Of a stretch of 64,000 nt of DNA, positions 26,887 through 35,020 are shown in pieces. The notes under the pieces were generated by a model that made no database searches, was not told the origin of the DNA, and saw nothing but the letters and a program-made list of their open reading frames with translations. Where the stretch lies: the NCBI GenBank assembly GCA_035652235.1, contig DASREE010000017.1, positions 124,001 through 188,000 on the forward strand, in the 5' to 3' direction. A program made the translations under genes and the position numbers. Numbering within the stretch: the first letter of the stretch is position 1; each line of letters begins with the position of its first letter. Source of the DNA: PALSA-612 sp035652235 (GTDB taxonomy: Bacteria; Actinomycetota; Thermoleophilia; Gaiellales; Gaiellaceae).

Positions 26887-29121
26887 CGGCGGCGGCCGGC
26901 CGCCTGGCTGCGACTCGCGGCCGAAGACGGGCTTCGCGGCGACCACCTCGCTCCGCACCGGCCGCTCCGGCGTGAGCGCCGGCAGCCAGGCGAGCCAGCG
27001 CGGCAGGTACCAGTTCCAATCGCCGAGCAGCTTCATCGCCGCGGGCAGGAGCACCGCGCGCACGACCGTCGCGTCGAGGAAGACGGCGATGGCGAGCCCC
27101 ACCCCCATCTGCTTGATGTCGAGCGTCCGCAGCGTCGCGAACACGGCGAACACGGCCACCATGACGACGGCCGCGCTCGTCACCGTGCCGGCGGTGCCGC
27201 GCACCGCGCGCTCGACGGCACGCTCGGTCGTCTCGCCCCCGTCGACGAGCTCCTTGACCCGCGTGAGGATGAACACGTGGTAGTCCATCGACAGCCCGAA
27301 CAGGACGACGAACAGGAAGATCGGGAGCCAGGAGACGATCGCGCCGTTCGAGCGGAAGCCGAGCACGCCCTCGGCCCAGCGGTGCTGGAAGACGAGCACG
27401 AGCGCGCCGTAGGCCGCGAACACGGACAGCAGGTTGAGCAGGATCGCCTTGATCGGGATCACGATCGAGCGGAAGGTGAGGAGGAGCAGGCAGAAGGCGA
27501 GCCCGAGCACGAACGCGAACACGATCGGCGCACGCGACTTCATCTCGTCGTTGAAGTCCTTCGTGCCGGCGGTGATGCCCGTCACGGCCACGTCGACGTT
27601 CGGCAGCCGTCCGAGCGTGGCCGGGATCAGGTCGCGGCGCAGGGCTTCGAGCGCGCGGCTCGAGCTCGCGTCGGTGCCGTTGCCGACGAGCGGGATGTCG
27701 ATCCTCGCGACGGTGCCGTCCGCGCTCACGAACGCCTCGACCGGCCTCTTCATGTACGGCGTGGAGAGCGCGCGGCGGACGAGCTCGGTGCCGGCCCGAA
27801 CGACGGCCGGAGCACGCACGTTCGGCGCCCTGACGACGACCTCGGCCGGCGTCTGCGCGCCGGGGAAGGCGGCCTGGATGTCCTTGTAGGTCTTGATCAC
27901 GGGCAGGCTCTGCGGCAGGTCGGTGTAGCCGAGGAGCCGGGTGTGCATGCCGCCGACGGGCACGGCCAGGGCGACGAGGGCGGCGCCGGCGAGGACGAGC
28001 GAGAGCAGCGGCCGGCGGAGGACGGCCGACACGATCGCCCCCCAGAAGCGCGAGTCGCCGTCCGCGCGGGCGAAGCGCGACACGAACGGGATCCGGCCGC
28101 GGTCGACGCGGTCCTCGAGCTTCGAGAGGAGCGCGGGCAGGATCGTCAGCGAGCCGACGATGGCGACGGCGATCATGATCATCGTCCCGATCCCGATCGA
28201 CGTGAACACCGGGTTCCCGGGGAGGAGCAGGCCGGCCATCGCGATGAGCACGGTCAGCCCGGAGACGAGCACCGCCTGGCCCGATGTCGCGGCCGTGCGC
28301 AGGAGCGCCTCCCGCGGCGCCAGGCCGCGCCGCCGCTCCTCCCGCTCGCGGCGCAGGTAGAAGAGCGAGTAGTCGACGCCGACCGCCATGCCCATGAGCA
28401 GGATGACGGAGTTGGTCGCGTCCGAGGATGCCTGCAGGTGGCTGACGAGCGCGCTCGCGCCGAGCGCCCCGAGGAAGCCGGTGAAGGCGAGGCCGACCGG
28501 GAGCAGCGCCGCGACGACCGCCCCGAAGGCGAAGAGGAGGATGACGAGCGTGATCGGCACCGTCAGCTGCTCCGCCTTGCGGAAGTCCTGGCCGACCGTC
28601 TGGTTCAGCACGTGCGCCGCGCTGGCGGTTCCGAACTCCTCGATCCTGAAGGCGGGGTGCGCCGACTGCTCGGCGGCAACCGCATCGAGGATCGGCTGGA
28701 TGTGGCGGCGCGCGTCCTGCGCCGAGCCGCGCATCTGGAACTGGACGAGGGCCGAGCGGCGGTCCTTCGACACGAGCCCCTGCAGGCTCGGGTCGAGCGG
28801 GGAGCGGAGCTTCGTCACGATCGGGAACGCGAGGAGCCGCCGCTCGACGTCGCCGATGGTGGCCCGGAAGGCCGGGGCGGAGACGGTGAGCGACGCGCTC
28901 TGCACGAGCACGTTCTCCATCGCCTGCTGAGTGAAGTCCGCCCGGGCGAGGATCGACTGCGCGCGCGCCGTCTCGCCGGAGCCCGTCTGGGCGTCCGTCA
29001 GCTTGCGCGTGCCGGCCACGCGGCCGAGCAGGGAGAAGGCGGCGACGAAGACGAGCCAGGCGGCGAGCGCGGTCTTCCAGCGGCCCGCGCTCCAGCGGCC
29101 CGCTCGGGCGGCGAGGTTCAT
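26611..29121 (-). CDS. MMPL/RND-family transporter
   Basis: An 836-residue membrane exporter of the MmpL type with about twelve helices in two repeats, each led by a large extracellular loop. Typical strings: VPITLVILLFAFGAVVAALLPV, GMAVGVDYSLFYLRREREE, and in the second half LFGLSMDYHVFILTRVKE. Such proteins export lipids or siderophores; the substrate is unknown. ATG 29121 precedes the first helix. The frame has no stop until 26611, so the last 92 codons run antisense over birA; the final residues are low-complexity and not typical of MmpL. Confidence 0.88.
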   Translation of the reverse strand: MNLAARAGRWSAGRWKTALAAWLVFVAAFSLLGRVAGTRKLTDAQTGSGETARAQSILARADFTQQAMENVLVQSASLTVSAPAFRATIGDVERRLLAFPIVTKLRSPLDPSLQGLVSKDRRSALVQFQMRGSAQDARRHIQPILDAVAAEQSAHPAFRIEEFGTASAAHVLNQTVGQDFRKAEQLTVPITLVILLFAFGAVVAALLPVGLAFTGFLGALGASALVSHLQASSDATNSVILLMGMAVGVDYSLFYLRREREERRRGLAPREALLRTAATSGQAVLVSGLTVLIAMAGLLLPGNPVFTSIGIGTMIMIAVAIVGSLTILPALLSKLEDRVDRGRIPFVSRFARADGDSRFWGAIVSAVLRRPLLSLVLAGAALVALAVPVGGMHTRLLGYTDLPQSLPVIKTYKDIQAAFPGAQTPAEVVVRAPNVRAPAVVRAGTELVRRALSTPYMKRPVEAFVSADGTVARIDIPLVGNGTDASSSRALEALRRDLIPATLGRLPNVDVAVTGITAGTKDFNDEMKSRAPIVFAFVLGLAFCLLLLTFRSIVIPIKAILLNLLSVFAAYGALVLVFQHRWAEGVLGFRSNGAIVSWLPIFLFVVLFGLSMDYHVFILTRVKELVDGGETTERAVERAVRGTAGTVTSAAVVMVAVFAVFATLRTLDIKQMGVGLAIAVFLDATVVRAVLLPAAMKLLGDWNWYLPRWLAWLPALTPERPVRSEVVAAKPVFGRESQPGGRPPPSADELHLPRLDGVAAHEQPAAAVEPARDALHPVHAHAAAAQEVARADPVEDGVEPAGEPGAVGALEPHDEIGKKRRPLAHDAVDGAQRRDR

Positions 29122-29170
29122 CGGGCCAGTCTGCCCGACGACCGCCGGCCGGCGTCGCACACGGGCTCGT

Positions 29171-29878
29171 CTACGCGAGCAGCCGGAGCGGGATGTCGAC
29201 GACGTGGATGCGGGAGCCGTCCTTCGCCGAGCGCTCGTAGACGACGAGCGTCCCCGGCTCGGCCTTCGCGACGGCGAAGCGCGCCGTGAACGCGAAGGTG
29301 CCGCGGATGCCGCTGCCCGAGGTCGCCGTGACGACGTGTGTGGCGAGCACCTCGCCGGCGGCGTCACGCAGCTCGTACTCGAACGTGGCCTCGAACGTGT
29401 TCGCCGTCCCGCTCGCGTGCAGGGGGCTGCGCACCGCCTGGAAGGGGAGCGGCGACTCGACGAGGATCGCCGGCGTCTCGTCCTCGAAGTCGGCCCGCGT
29501 GTACCGTCTCCCCCCGTAGCTGACGGCGCCGGCCGGATCCTGCTGTGTGAGCGTGTAGACGAGCTGCGCGAGGCGCGCCCTCGAGTCGGGGCCGGAGGGG
29601 AACGCGCTCGTGAGGCCGGCGCGGCGCTCCTGCGCGGTCGGCCCGGCCGCGAGCGCCTGCAGGAGCGCGGCCCGGCTCGGTGCCGAGACGAACCGCGAGA
29701 CGGGGGCGACCTTGCCGTCGCGGAGCAGGTACACGCGCGCCTGCGTCGTCGGGCGCGGGACGGTGACGGTGACCGTGACCGTCGTCGTTCCTCCGCCTCC
29801 GCCGCAGGCGGAGAGGCCGATGGCGAGGGCGATCGCGATCGGCGACCGTCCCAGCCAGCGCGCGACGCGCCCGGTCAT
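29171..29878 (-). CDS. Lipoprotein with GerMN and Gmad2 domains
   Basis: A 235-residue lipoprotein. The signal peptide ends in the lipobox LSAC followed by poly-Gly and a Thr/Val linker. A GerMN-like domain follows (ARVYLLRDGKVAPVSRFV, LLQALAAGPTAQER), then a Gmad2 immunoglobulin-like domain (ILVESPLPFQAVRSPL, VVTATSGSGIRGTF). In spore formers GerMN proteins act in germination; in actinobacteria such lipoproteins have unknown, probably cell-wall-linked roles. ATG 29878 is chosen since TAGGCT lies 9 bases upstream; GTG 29887 and ATG 29884 are alternatives. Confidence 0.8.
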   Translation of the reverse strand: MTGRVARWLGRSPIAIALAIGLSACGGGGGTTTVTVTVTVPRPTTQARVYLLRDGKVAPVSRFVSAPSRAALLQALAAGPTAQERRAGLTSAFPSGPDSRARLAQLVYTLTQQDPAGAVSYGGRRYTRADFEDETPAILVESPLPFQAVRSPLHASGTANTFEATFEYELRDAAGEVLATHVVTATSGSGIRGTFAFTARFAVAKAEPGTLVVYERSAKDGSRIHVVDIPLRLLA

Positions 29879-29965
29879 CGGCATCACAGCCTACGCCGAG
29901 GCACGAGTGCGCGGCCCGCGGGCTGTCGCGCCGGCGGGCGGAGGCCCCGCCGCTAGAGTCGGCGC

Positions 29966-30961
29966 ATGGCGCCGGCGTCGAAGGGCATCGTGGCGGAAGG
30001 GCTCGTCCGCGACTTCAAGGGCGGCGTGCGCGCCGTCGACGGGATCGACCTGGCCGTCGCCGAGGGGGAGATCTACGGCTTCCTCGGCCCGAACGGCGCG
30101 GGCAAGTCGACGACGGTGCTGATACTGACGACGCTGCTACCGCCGACAGCCGGCCGGGCGACGGTCGCCGGCTTCGACGTCGTGCACGAGGGGCCGAAGG
30201 TGCGCAAGGCGATCGGCGCCGCGCTGCAGGAGGCCGCGCTCGACCCGATGCTGACGGCGCGCGAGCACATGCGCCTGCAGACCGCCCTGCACGCCCTGCC
30301 GCGGGAGCTCCGCCGCCGGCGCGGCGACGAGTTGCTCGAGCGGGTTGGGCTGGCGGCCGCGGCCGACCGCAAGGTGCGCACCTACTCGGGCGGCATGAAG
30401 CGCCGGCTCGACCTGGCGCTCGCGCTCGTCCACCGCCCGCGCATCCTCTTCCTCGACGAGCCGACGACCGGCCTCGACCCCCAGTCGCGGAGCGCGCTCT
30501 GGCAGGAGGTAGGGCGACTTGCCAAGGAGGACGGTGTCACCGTCTTCCTGACCACGCAGTACCTGGAGGAGGCGGACGTGCTCTGCGACCGCGTCGGGAT
30601 CATCGACCAGGGGCGGATCGTGGCCGAGGGGACGCCCGCCGAGCTGAAGGCGACGATCGGCCGGCCGACGGTCGACGTGGTGCCGGCGGATCACGAGCAG
30701 CGCCACCGCGTCGCCGAGGTCCTCTCCCGCTTCGGCGAGCTGACGCGCGCCTCGCCGCACGGCGTGGCCGTCAGGCTCGCGGGCGACGAGTTCGGCCTCG
30801 CCGACGTCGTGCGCGCCCTGGACGCCGAGGAGCTGCACGTCGAGCAGCTGCAGCTGCACGCGCCGAGCCTGGACGACGTCTTCCTGGCCAAGACCGGACG
30901 CACGCTCGAGGGCGCCGAGCAGGAGCAGGAACGCCCCGAGCTGGTCGGGGAGGCAGGGTGA
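29966..30961 (+). CDS. ABC exporter ATP-binding protein (DrrA-like)
   Basis: A 331-residue nucleotide-binding subunit: Walker A GPNGAGKST, Q-loop, signature TYSGGMKRRLDLALAL, Walker B ILFLDEPTTGLD and an H-loop replaced by the Q of FLTTQYLEEAD, as is usual in the daunorubicin-resistance DrrA group. A C-terminal regulatory extension of about 90 residues ends in APSLDDVFLAKTGRTLEG. ATG 29966 follows TAGAGT by 6 bases (leaderless). It is the first gene of a three-gene exporter operon with two permeases. Confidence 0.93.
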   Translation: MAPASKGIVAEGLVRDFKGGVRAVDGIDLAVAEGEIYGFLGPNGAGKSTTVLILTTLLPPTAGRATVAGFDVVHEGPKVRKAIGAALQEAALDPMLTAREHMRLQTALHALPRELRRRRGDELLERVGLAAAADRKVRTYSGGMKRRLDLALALVHRPRILFLDEPTTGLDPQSRSALWQEVGRLAKEDGVTVFLTTQYLEEADVLCDRVGIIDQGRIVAEGTPAELKATIGRPTVDVVPADHEQRHRVAEVLSRFGELTRASPHGVAVRLAGDEFGLADVVRALDAEELHVEQLQLHAPSLDDVFLAKTGRTLEGAEQEQERPELVGEAG

Positions 30962-31734
30962 GCCGGACGCGCACGCAGATCGGCAACCTCGCGCGTCGCA
31001 GCGTCCTGCGCACGCTGCGCCAGCCCTCGTACGTGATCCCGCCGCTCGTCTTCCCGACGCTCCTCGTCACCGTCAACGCGGCCGGGCTCAGGCCCTCGAC
31101 GCTGCTGCACGGCTTCCCGACGCACTCGTTCCTCGCCTTCGCCCTCGCCGTCCCTTTCGTCCAGGGGGCGCTCTTCTCGACCATGAACGCCGGCACGGAG
31201 CTCGCCAGGGACATCCAGAGCGGCTTTCTCAACCGGCTGGCGCTGACGCCGATGCGCGGCAGCGCGCTCCTGCTCGGGCATGTGGCCGGAGTGATGGTGC
31301 TGGGCTTCGTGCAGTCGGTCTTCTACGTCTGCTACGCGCTCGTCGTCGGCGTTCGCTTCCAGACCGGCGCGGCGGGGGCGTTCGTGATCCTCGTGCTTGC
31401 CAGCCTGATCGCGGCCGCGTTCGGCATGCTCGGCGCGTTTCTCGCGCTTCGCACCGGCTCCGGCGAGTCGATCCAGGCGACCTTCCCGTTCCTGTTCGTC
31501 TTCCTGTTCATCTCGTCGATGAACACGCCGCGGAACCTGATCGCGGTGCACTGGTTCCGGCTGGCGGCGACCGTCAACCCGGTCTCGTACCTGATCGAGG
31601 GCGTGCGCAGCCTGATCATCAGCGGCTGGGACGGGCAGGCGCTCGGGCTCGCGTTCGCGGTCGCCGCCGCCATCGGCGCGGCCTCCGTCGGGCTGGCGGC
31701 GTGGGCGCTCGCCGGGAGGCTGGCGCGCACGTGA
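30958..31734 (+). CDS. ABC-2 type permease (DrrB-like), first
   Basis: A 258-residue ABC-2 permease with six hydrophobic segments (IPPLVFPTLLVTVNAAG, FLAFALAVPFVQGALF, ILVLASLIAAAFGMLGAFLAL, FLFVFLFISS) and the family's conserved NPVSYLIEGVRSLI before the last helix. The GTG start overlaps the ATPase stop (GTGA), so expression is coupled. With the next permease it would form a heterodimeric membrane channel for drug or lipid export. Confidence 0.9.
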   Translation: MSRTRTQIGNLARRSVLRTLRQPSYVIPPLVFPTLLVTVNAAGLRPSTLLHGFPTHSFLAFALAVPFVQGALFSTMNAGTELARDIQSGFLNRLALTPMRGSALLLGHVAGVMVLGFVQSVFYVCYALVVGVRFQTGAAGAFVILVLASLIAAAFGMLGAFLALRTGSGESIQATFPFLFVFLFISSMNTPRNLIAVHWFRLAATVNPVSYLIEGVRSLIISGWDGQALGLAFAVAAAIGAASVGLAAWALAGRLART

Positions 31735-32519
31735 GGGGCGCCGGCCTTCGCTCCTACCGCTCGGTGGCGCTCGGCGTCGCCTGGCGGACGGCGCACAACG
31801 CGCTGACGACGCCGAACATCGTCATCCCGACGCTCGCCTTCCCGTTCTTCTTCTTCACGGCCTTCGCCGGCGGCCTCTCCCAGCTCGAGCGCCTGCCCGG
31901 CTTCCACTTCGCCCAGGGCTACACCGCCTTCCAGTTCGTGTTCGTCACGCTGCAGGCGGCCGCGTTCGGGGGTGTGTTCACCGGCTTCGGGATCGCACGC
32001 GACTTCGAGCACGGCTTCGCGCGGCGGCTTCTGCTCGCGGCGCCGAACCGGAGCGCGGTTGTCGTCGGTTACGCGCTTGCCGCCGTCGCACGGTGGGCGC
32101 TCGTGGCGGCGCTGTTGACGGCGGTCGCCTTCGCCGTCGGGATGCAGGTCGGCGGCGGCGGCGTCGAGCTGCCCGGCCTGTACGGGTTGGCGATCCTCCT
32201 CAACTGCGCCGCGCTGCTGTGGTCGACCGGGGTCGCCATGCGCCTGCGCACGATCCAGGCCGGCCCGGCGATGCAGATGCCCGTCTTCCTCGCGCTCTTC
32301 TTCGCGCCCGTGTACGTGCCGCTCCCGCTGCTCTCCGGCTGGATCCACGCCGTCGCCCGCGTGAACCCGGTGACGTACCTGCTCGAGGCCGGGCGCAGCT
32401 TCGTCTCCGGCGGCACGGTGCACGCAGGCGTCGCCTTCGGAGCGGCCGCGGCGCTCGCCTGCCTGTTCGCGGTCTGGGCGCTCCGCGGCCTGCGCCGCGC
32501 CGAGGCGGCGGGAGCGTGA
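31731..32519 (+). CDS. ABC-2 type permease (DrrB-like), second
   Basis: A 262-residue ABC-2 permease paralogous to its neighbour: TPNIVIPTLAFPFFFFTAFAGG, GYTAFQFVFVTLQAAAFGG, and NPVTYLLEAGRSFV near the C-terminus. GTG 31731 overlaps the preceding stop (GTGA). Two permeases with one ATPase suggest an asymmetric transporter. The stop sits in a perfect 7-bp hairpin shared with the convergent ZIP gene. Confidence 0.9.
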   Translation: MRGAGLRSYRSVALGVAWRTAHNALTTPNIVIPTLAFPFFFFTAFAGGLSQLERLPGFHFAQGYTAFQFVFVTLQAAAFGGVFTGFGIARDFEHGFARRLLLAAPNRSAVVVGYALAAVARWALVAALLTAVAFAVGMQVGGGGVELPGLYGLAILLNCAALLWSTGVAMRLRTIQAGPAMQMPVFLALFFAPVYVPLPLLSGWIHAVARVNPVTYLLEAGRSFVSGGTVHAGVAFGAAAALACLFAVWALRGLRRAEAAGA

Positions 32520-32531
32520 CCCGCGGTCACG
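32515..32531. terminator. Hairpin spanning two convergent stops
   Basis: Arms CGTGACC and GGTCACG with a CGC loop contain the TGA stops of both the permease (plus) and the ZIP transporter (minus). It is likely a short bidirectional terminator. Confidence 0.45.
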
Positions 32532-33249
32532 TCGAGGCGAAGTGGATCGCGAGCCAGACGACGGCGGCGCCGACGATGTTCGTCAGGCCGGTCAGCACCT
32601 TCGGGTGGCGGTGGTGGCTCTCCGGGAGCAGGTCGCTCGCCCCGATGTAGAGGAAGAGCCCGCAGAACACCGACAGGACGACGCCGAGCTCCACGTCCGA
32701 CAGGCTGTACAGCGAGGTGGAGGCGACGCCGAGGAGGGGCGCGACCGCGTCCAGCAGCAGCCAGCGGAGCGCCCGCACGCCCCTGCCACGGTGCTTGAGG
32801 ACGATGCTGACGGTGTTGATCCCGTCGGAGAAGTCGTGGGCGAGCACCGCCGCGGCGACCACCGACCCGACCGTCGTCGACACCTTGAAGGCGAGCCCGA
32901 TCCCGACGCCGTCGAGGAAGCTGTGCAGCGAGAGGCTCGCCGCGCCGAGCGCCCCCTGCCGCCGCTGCCCGCGCCGCGCGTGCTCCTCGTCCTCGGGGTG
33001 GAGCAGGAGCACGCGGTTCAGGAACATGAAGGCGAAGAAGCCGCTGGCGACGAACAGCGTCACCGTCGCCGGCGCATAGTCCTTCCTGGCGAGCTCGAGC
33101 GACTCCGGCAGGAGGTCGAAGAGCGCGACGCCGAGCACCGCCCCGGCGCTGAAGCCGAGGATCAGGTGCAGCTTGTCCTGGTAGCGGAGGGCGAAGCCGC
33201 CGCCGAGCAGCGTCGCCACGACAGCCGCCGATCCCAGGATGAGCGCCAC
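32527..33249 (-). CDS. ZIP-family metal transporter
   Basis: A 240-residue importer with about eight helices. Metal-site motifs of ZIP proteins are present: LSLHSFLDGVGIGLAF in TM4 and AHDFSDGINTV in TM5, and a variable charged loop (HPEDEEHARRGQRR) between TM3 and TM4. Zinc uptake is the likeliest role. GTG 33249 has a purine-rich AAGGGAC ahead. It is divergent from a Fur-type repressor with a perfect palindrome between, so zinc-dependent repression is strongly suggested. Confidence 0.88.
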   Translation of the reverse strand: MALILGSAAVVATLLGGGFALRYQDKLHLILGFSAGAVLGVALFDLLPESLELARKDYAPATVTLFVASGFFAFMFLNRVLLLHPEDEEHARRGQRRQGALGAASLSLHSFLDGVGIGLAFKVSTTVGSVVAAAVLAHDFSDGINTVSIVLKHRGRGVRALRWLLLDAVAPLLGVASTSLYSLSDVELGVVLSVFCGLFLYIGASDLLPESHHRHPKVLTGLTNIVGAAVVWLAIHFAST

Positions 33250-33288
33250 GCTTGTCCCTTCGGACGAAGGATGCGGCGCCTCGACCGC

Positions 33289-33309
33289 TTCTGCAAGTAA
33301 CTTGCAGAA
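33289..33309. promoter_or_regulatory. Zur/Fur box: perfect 21-bp palindrome
   Basis: TTCTGCAAGT and ACTTGCAGAA arms around a central A at 33299. It lies in the divergent ZIP-fur region and overlaps a TAACTT -10 box 7 bases before the repressor's GTG. The position fits repression of both genes. Confidence 0.8.
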
Positions 33310-33310
33310 A

Positions 33311-33688
33311 GTGCGGAAGACGCGTACCGCCCGTCTCGTCGTCGACCTGCTCCAGACGTACGCGAGACCACTCTCCCTGCAGGAGCTCCACCTGCATGTG
33401 CGGGAGCGGCTGCCGCTGACCGCGTACTCGACCGTCTACCGGATCGTGTCGCGCCTCGAGGCCGAGGGGAAGGTCACGCGGGTCGACTGGCGCGAGCGCG
33501 GCAGCCGCTACGAGTGGGCGGAGCTCCCGCACCACCACCACGTCGTGTGCGGGATGTGCGGGCGGAGCGTCGACCTCGAGGACGCCGACCTCGGTTTCAG
33601 CGAGGCGAGGATCCGGGCGGCGACCGGCTTCCTCGTCAAGCACCACTCGATCGAGCTCGAGGGCATCTGTCCCAACTGCCAGCGCTAG
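33311..33688 (+). CDS. zur: Fur-family repressor, probably Zur
   Basis: A 125-residue Fur-type regulator: winged helix (LSLQELHLHVRERLPLTAYSTVYRIVSRLEAEGKV), HHHHVVCGMCG regulatory-metal region, and structural zinc cysteines CGMC and CPNC. GTG 33311 is chosen because the upstream frame reads through the palindrome and the -10 box. Zur rather than Fur is inferred from its ZIP neighbour. Its TAG stop overlaps the convergent M20 gene's stop in a CTAG. Confidence 0.85.
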   Translation: MRKTRTARLVVDLLQTYARPLSLQELHLHVRERLPLTAYSTVYRIVSRLEAEGKVTRVDWRERGSRYEWAELPHHHHVVCGMCGRSVDLEDADLGFSEARIRAATGFLVKHHSIELEGICPNCQR

Positions 33689-34887
33689 CGCCGGCGCCGG
33701 CCGGAGCCGCGCTCGAGGAGGCCGCCGTCGATCGCGGCCACGAGCCCGGCGACGACGCCCGCGCGCGGGGCGAAGCTCGCCGTCTGCACGTACTCGTCCG
33801 GCGAGTGGTCGCCGCCCCCGACCGGCCCGAGACCGTCCAGCGTCGGGATGCCGCGGCTCGCCGTCCACGAGCCGTCGGAGACGCCGCCGGCGCCGGCCTC
33901 GCCGAACTCGTGCCCGAGCGACGCGCCGAGCGCGATCGCCGCCTCCGCCAGCCGGGCGACGGGCGGCGTTCGCTCGAACGGCGGCGGCCCGCCGAGATCC
34001 TGGTAGCGGAGCGTGATCCCCTCGTAGCGCGGAAACGCCCGCACCGTCTCGAGCGCGAAGCGCAGGTCGTCGGCGCTGCGGGCGCGGATGTCGGCGGTGA
34101 GGAAGCCGCTGCTCGGCACCGTGTTCGGGCCGTCGCCGGCCTCGAGCTCGGTCACCTGCAGCGTGAGCCCGTCCCGCGCCCCGTCGAGGGCGGCCAGCCG
34201 GAGCGCCTCGCGCGCCAGCGCGAGCGCCGCGTTGCGCCCGGTCGCCGGCGCCTCGCCTGCGTGCGACGCCCTCCCCTGTGCGTGCACCCGCAGCCAGGCG
34301 GCGCCCTTGCGCGCCGAGACGACCTCGCCGCCCGGCCGCCCGCACTCCAAGCAGAGGACGGCGTCCATCGTCGCCAAGCGGTCGAACGTCGCCGGCGGCC
34401 GCGGCCGCGACTCCTCGTCCGGCACGGACACGACCTCGATGAGCGCGAACGGCCGCGGCCCGAGCGCGAGCAGCCGGGCCGCGTGGACGGCGACGGCGAG
34501 CCCGCCCTTCATGTCCGCGACACCCGGGCCCAGACACCGTTCGCCCTCGCGCCGGAAGGGTCGTGCGCAGGCGGTGCCGAGCGGGAAGACCGTGTCGTGG
34601 TGGCAGAGGAGCCCCACGCGGGCGCGCCCGGCGCCGCGCAGCCCGGCGTGGAGGTAGAGCCCGGCGGGCGTGGGGATCAGCTCGGCTTCGAGCCCGTAGC
34701 GCTCGAGCGTGACCGCCAGCACCCGCGCGAACCCGTCGAGCGCCGCCAGGTCGCCGCCGGGGGTGTCGACGTCCACCCACGTCGCCAGGTCGGCGAGCAG
34801 CAGGTCTAGGTCGCGCTCGACCCCGTCGCGCACGCGCCGCGCCTCTGCGAGCGCCGCACGTGCCATGGCGCCCGCCGATCCGTGCAC
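33685..34887 (-). CDS. M20-family peptidase (glutamate-carboxypeptidase-like)
   Basis: A 400-residue zinc aminoacyl hydrolase: first metal ligands CHHDTVFPLGT, bridging Asp in GPGVADMKGGLAVAVHA, catalytic Glu in VVSVPDEESRP, and the dimerisation domain (ASHAGEAPATGRNAALALA). It resembles CPG2/ArgE-type enzymes; the substrate is unknown. GTG 34887 lies 6 bases after CAGACT (TANNNT-like). Its stop shares a CTAG with the fur gene. Confidence 0.87.
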   Translation of the reverse strand: MHGSAGAMARAALAEARRVRDGVERDLDLLLADLATWVDVDTPGGDLAALDGFARVLAVTLERYGLEAELIPTPAGLYLHAGLRGAGRARVGLLCHHDTVFPLGTACARPFRREGERCLGPGVADMKGGLAVAVHAARLLALGPRPFALIEVVSVPDEESRPRPPATFDRLATMDAVLCLECGRPGGEVVSARKGAAWLRVHAQGRASHAGEAPATGRNAALALAREALRLAALDGARDGLTLQVTELEAGDGPNTVPSSGFLTADIRARSADDLRFALETVRAFPRYEGITLRYQDLGGPPPFERTPPVARLAEAAIALGASLGHEFGEAGAGGVSDGSWTASRGIPTLDGLGPVGGGDHSPDEYVQTASFAPRAGVVAGLVAAIDGGLLERGSGRRRR

Positions 34888-34947
34888 GCTCCGAGTCTGA
34901 CAGCCTTCGCGCGCCCCGTCCACGGCGCCCGGCCGCGAGCGAACCCG

Positions 34948-35014
34948 GGCTTAACATGCCGACAACGCGGCTTAAATCGGTGCCAACCGCACGCAAACGG
35001 ACCGCCGCTATAAC
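34948..35014 (+). promoter_or_regulatory. HtrA promoter with two GGCTTAA repeats
   Basis: GGCTTAA occurs at 34948-34954 and 34969-34975, exactly 21 bp (two helical turns) apart, upstream of TATAAC (35009-35014), which is 6 bases before the GTG start. The spacing suits an OmpR-type dimer. Confidence 0.5.
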
Positions 35015-35020
35015 GGCTGC

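Noticed and set aside
27277..29289. 670-codon plus-strand open frame over the MMPL gene
   Set aside because: Asp/Glu/Arg-rich antisense translation of hydrophobic helices.
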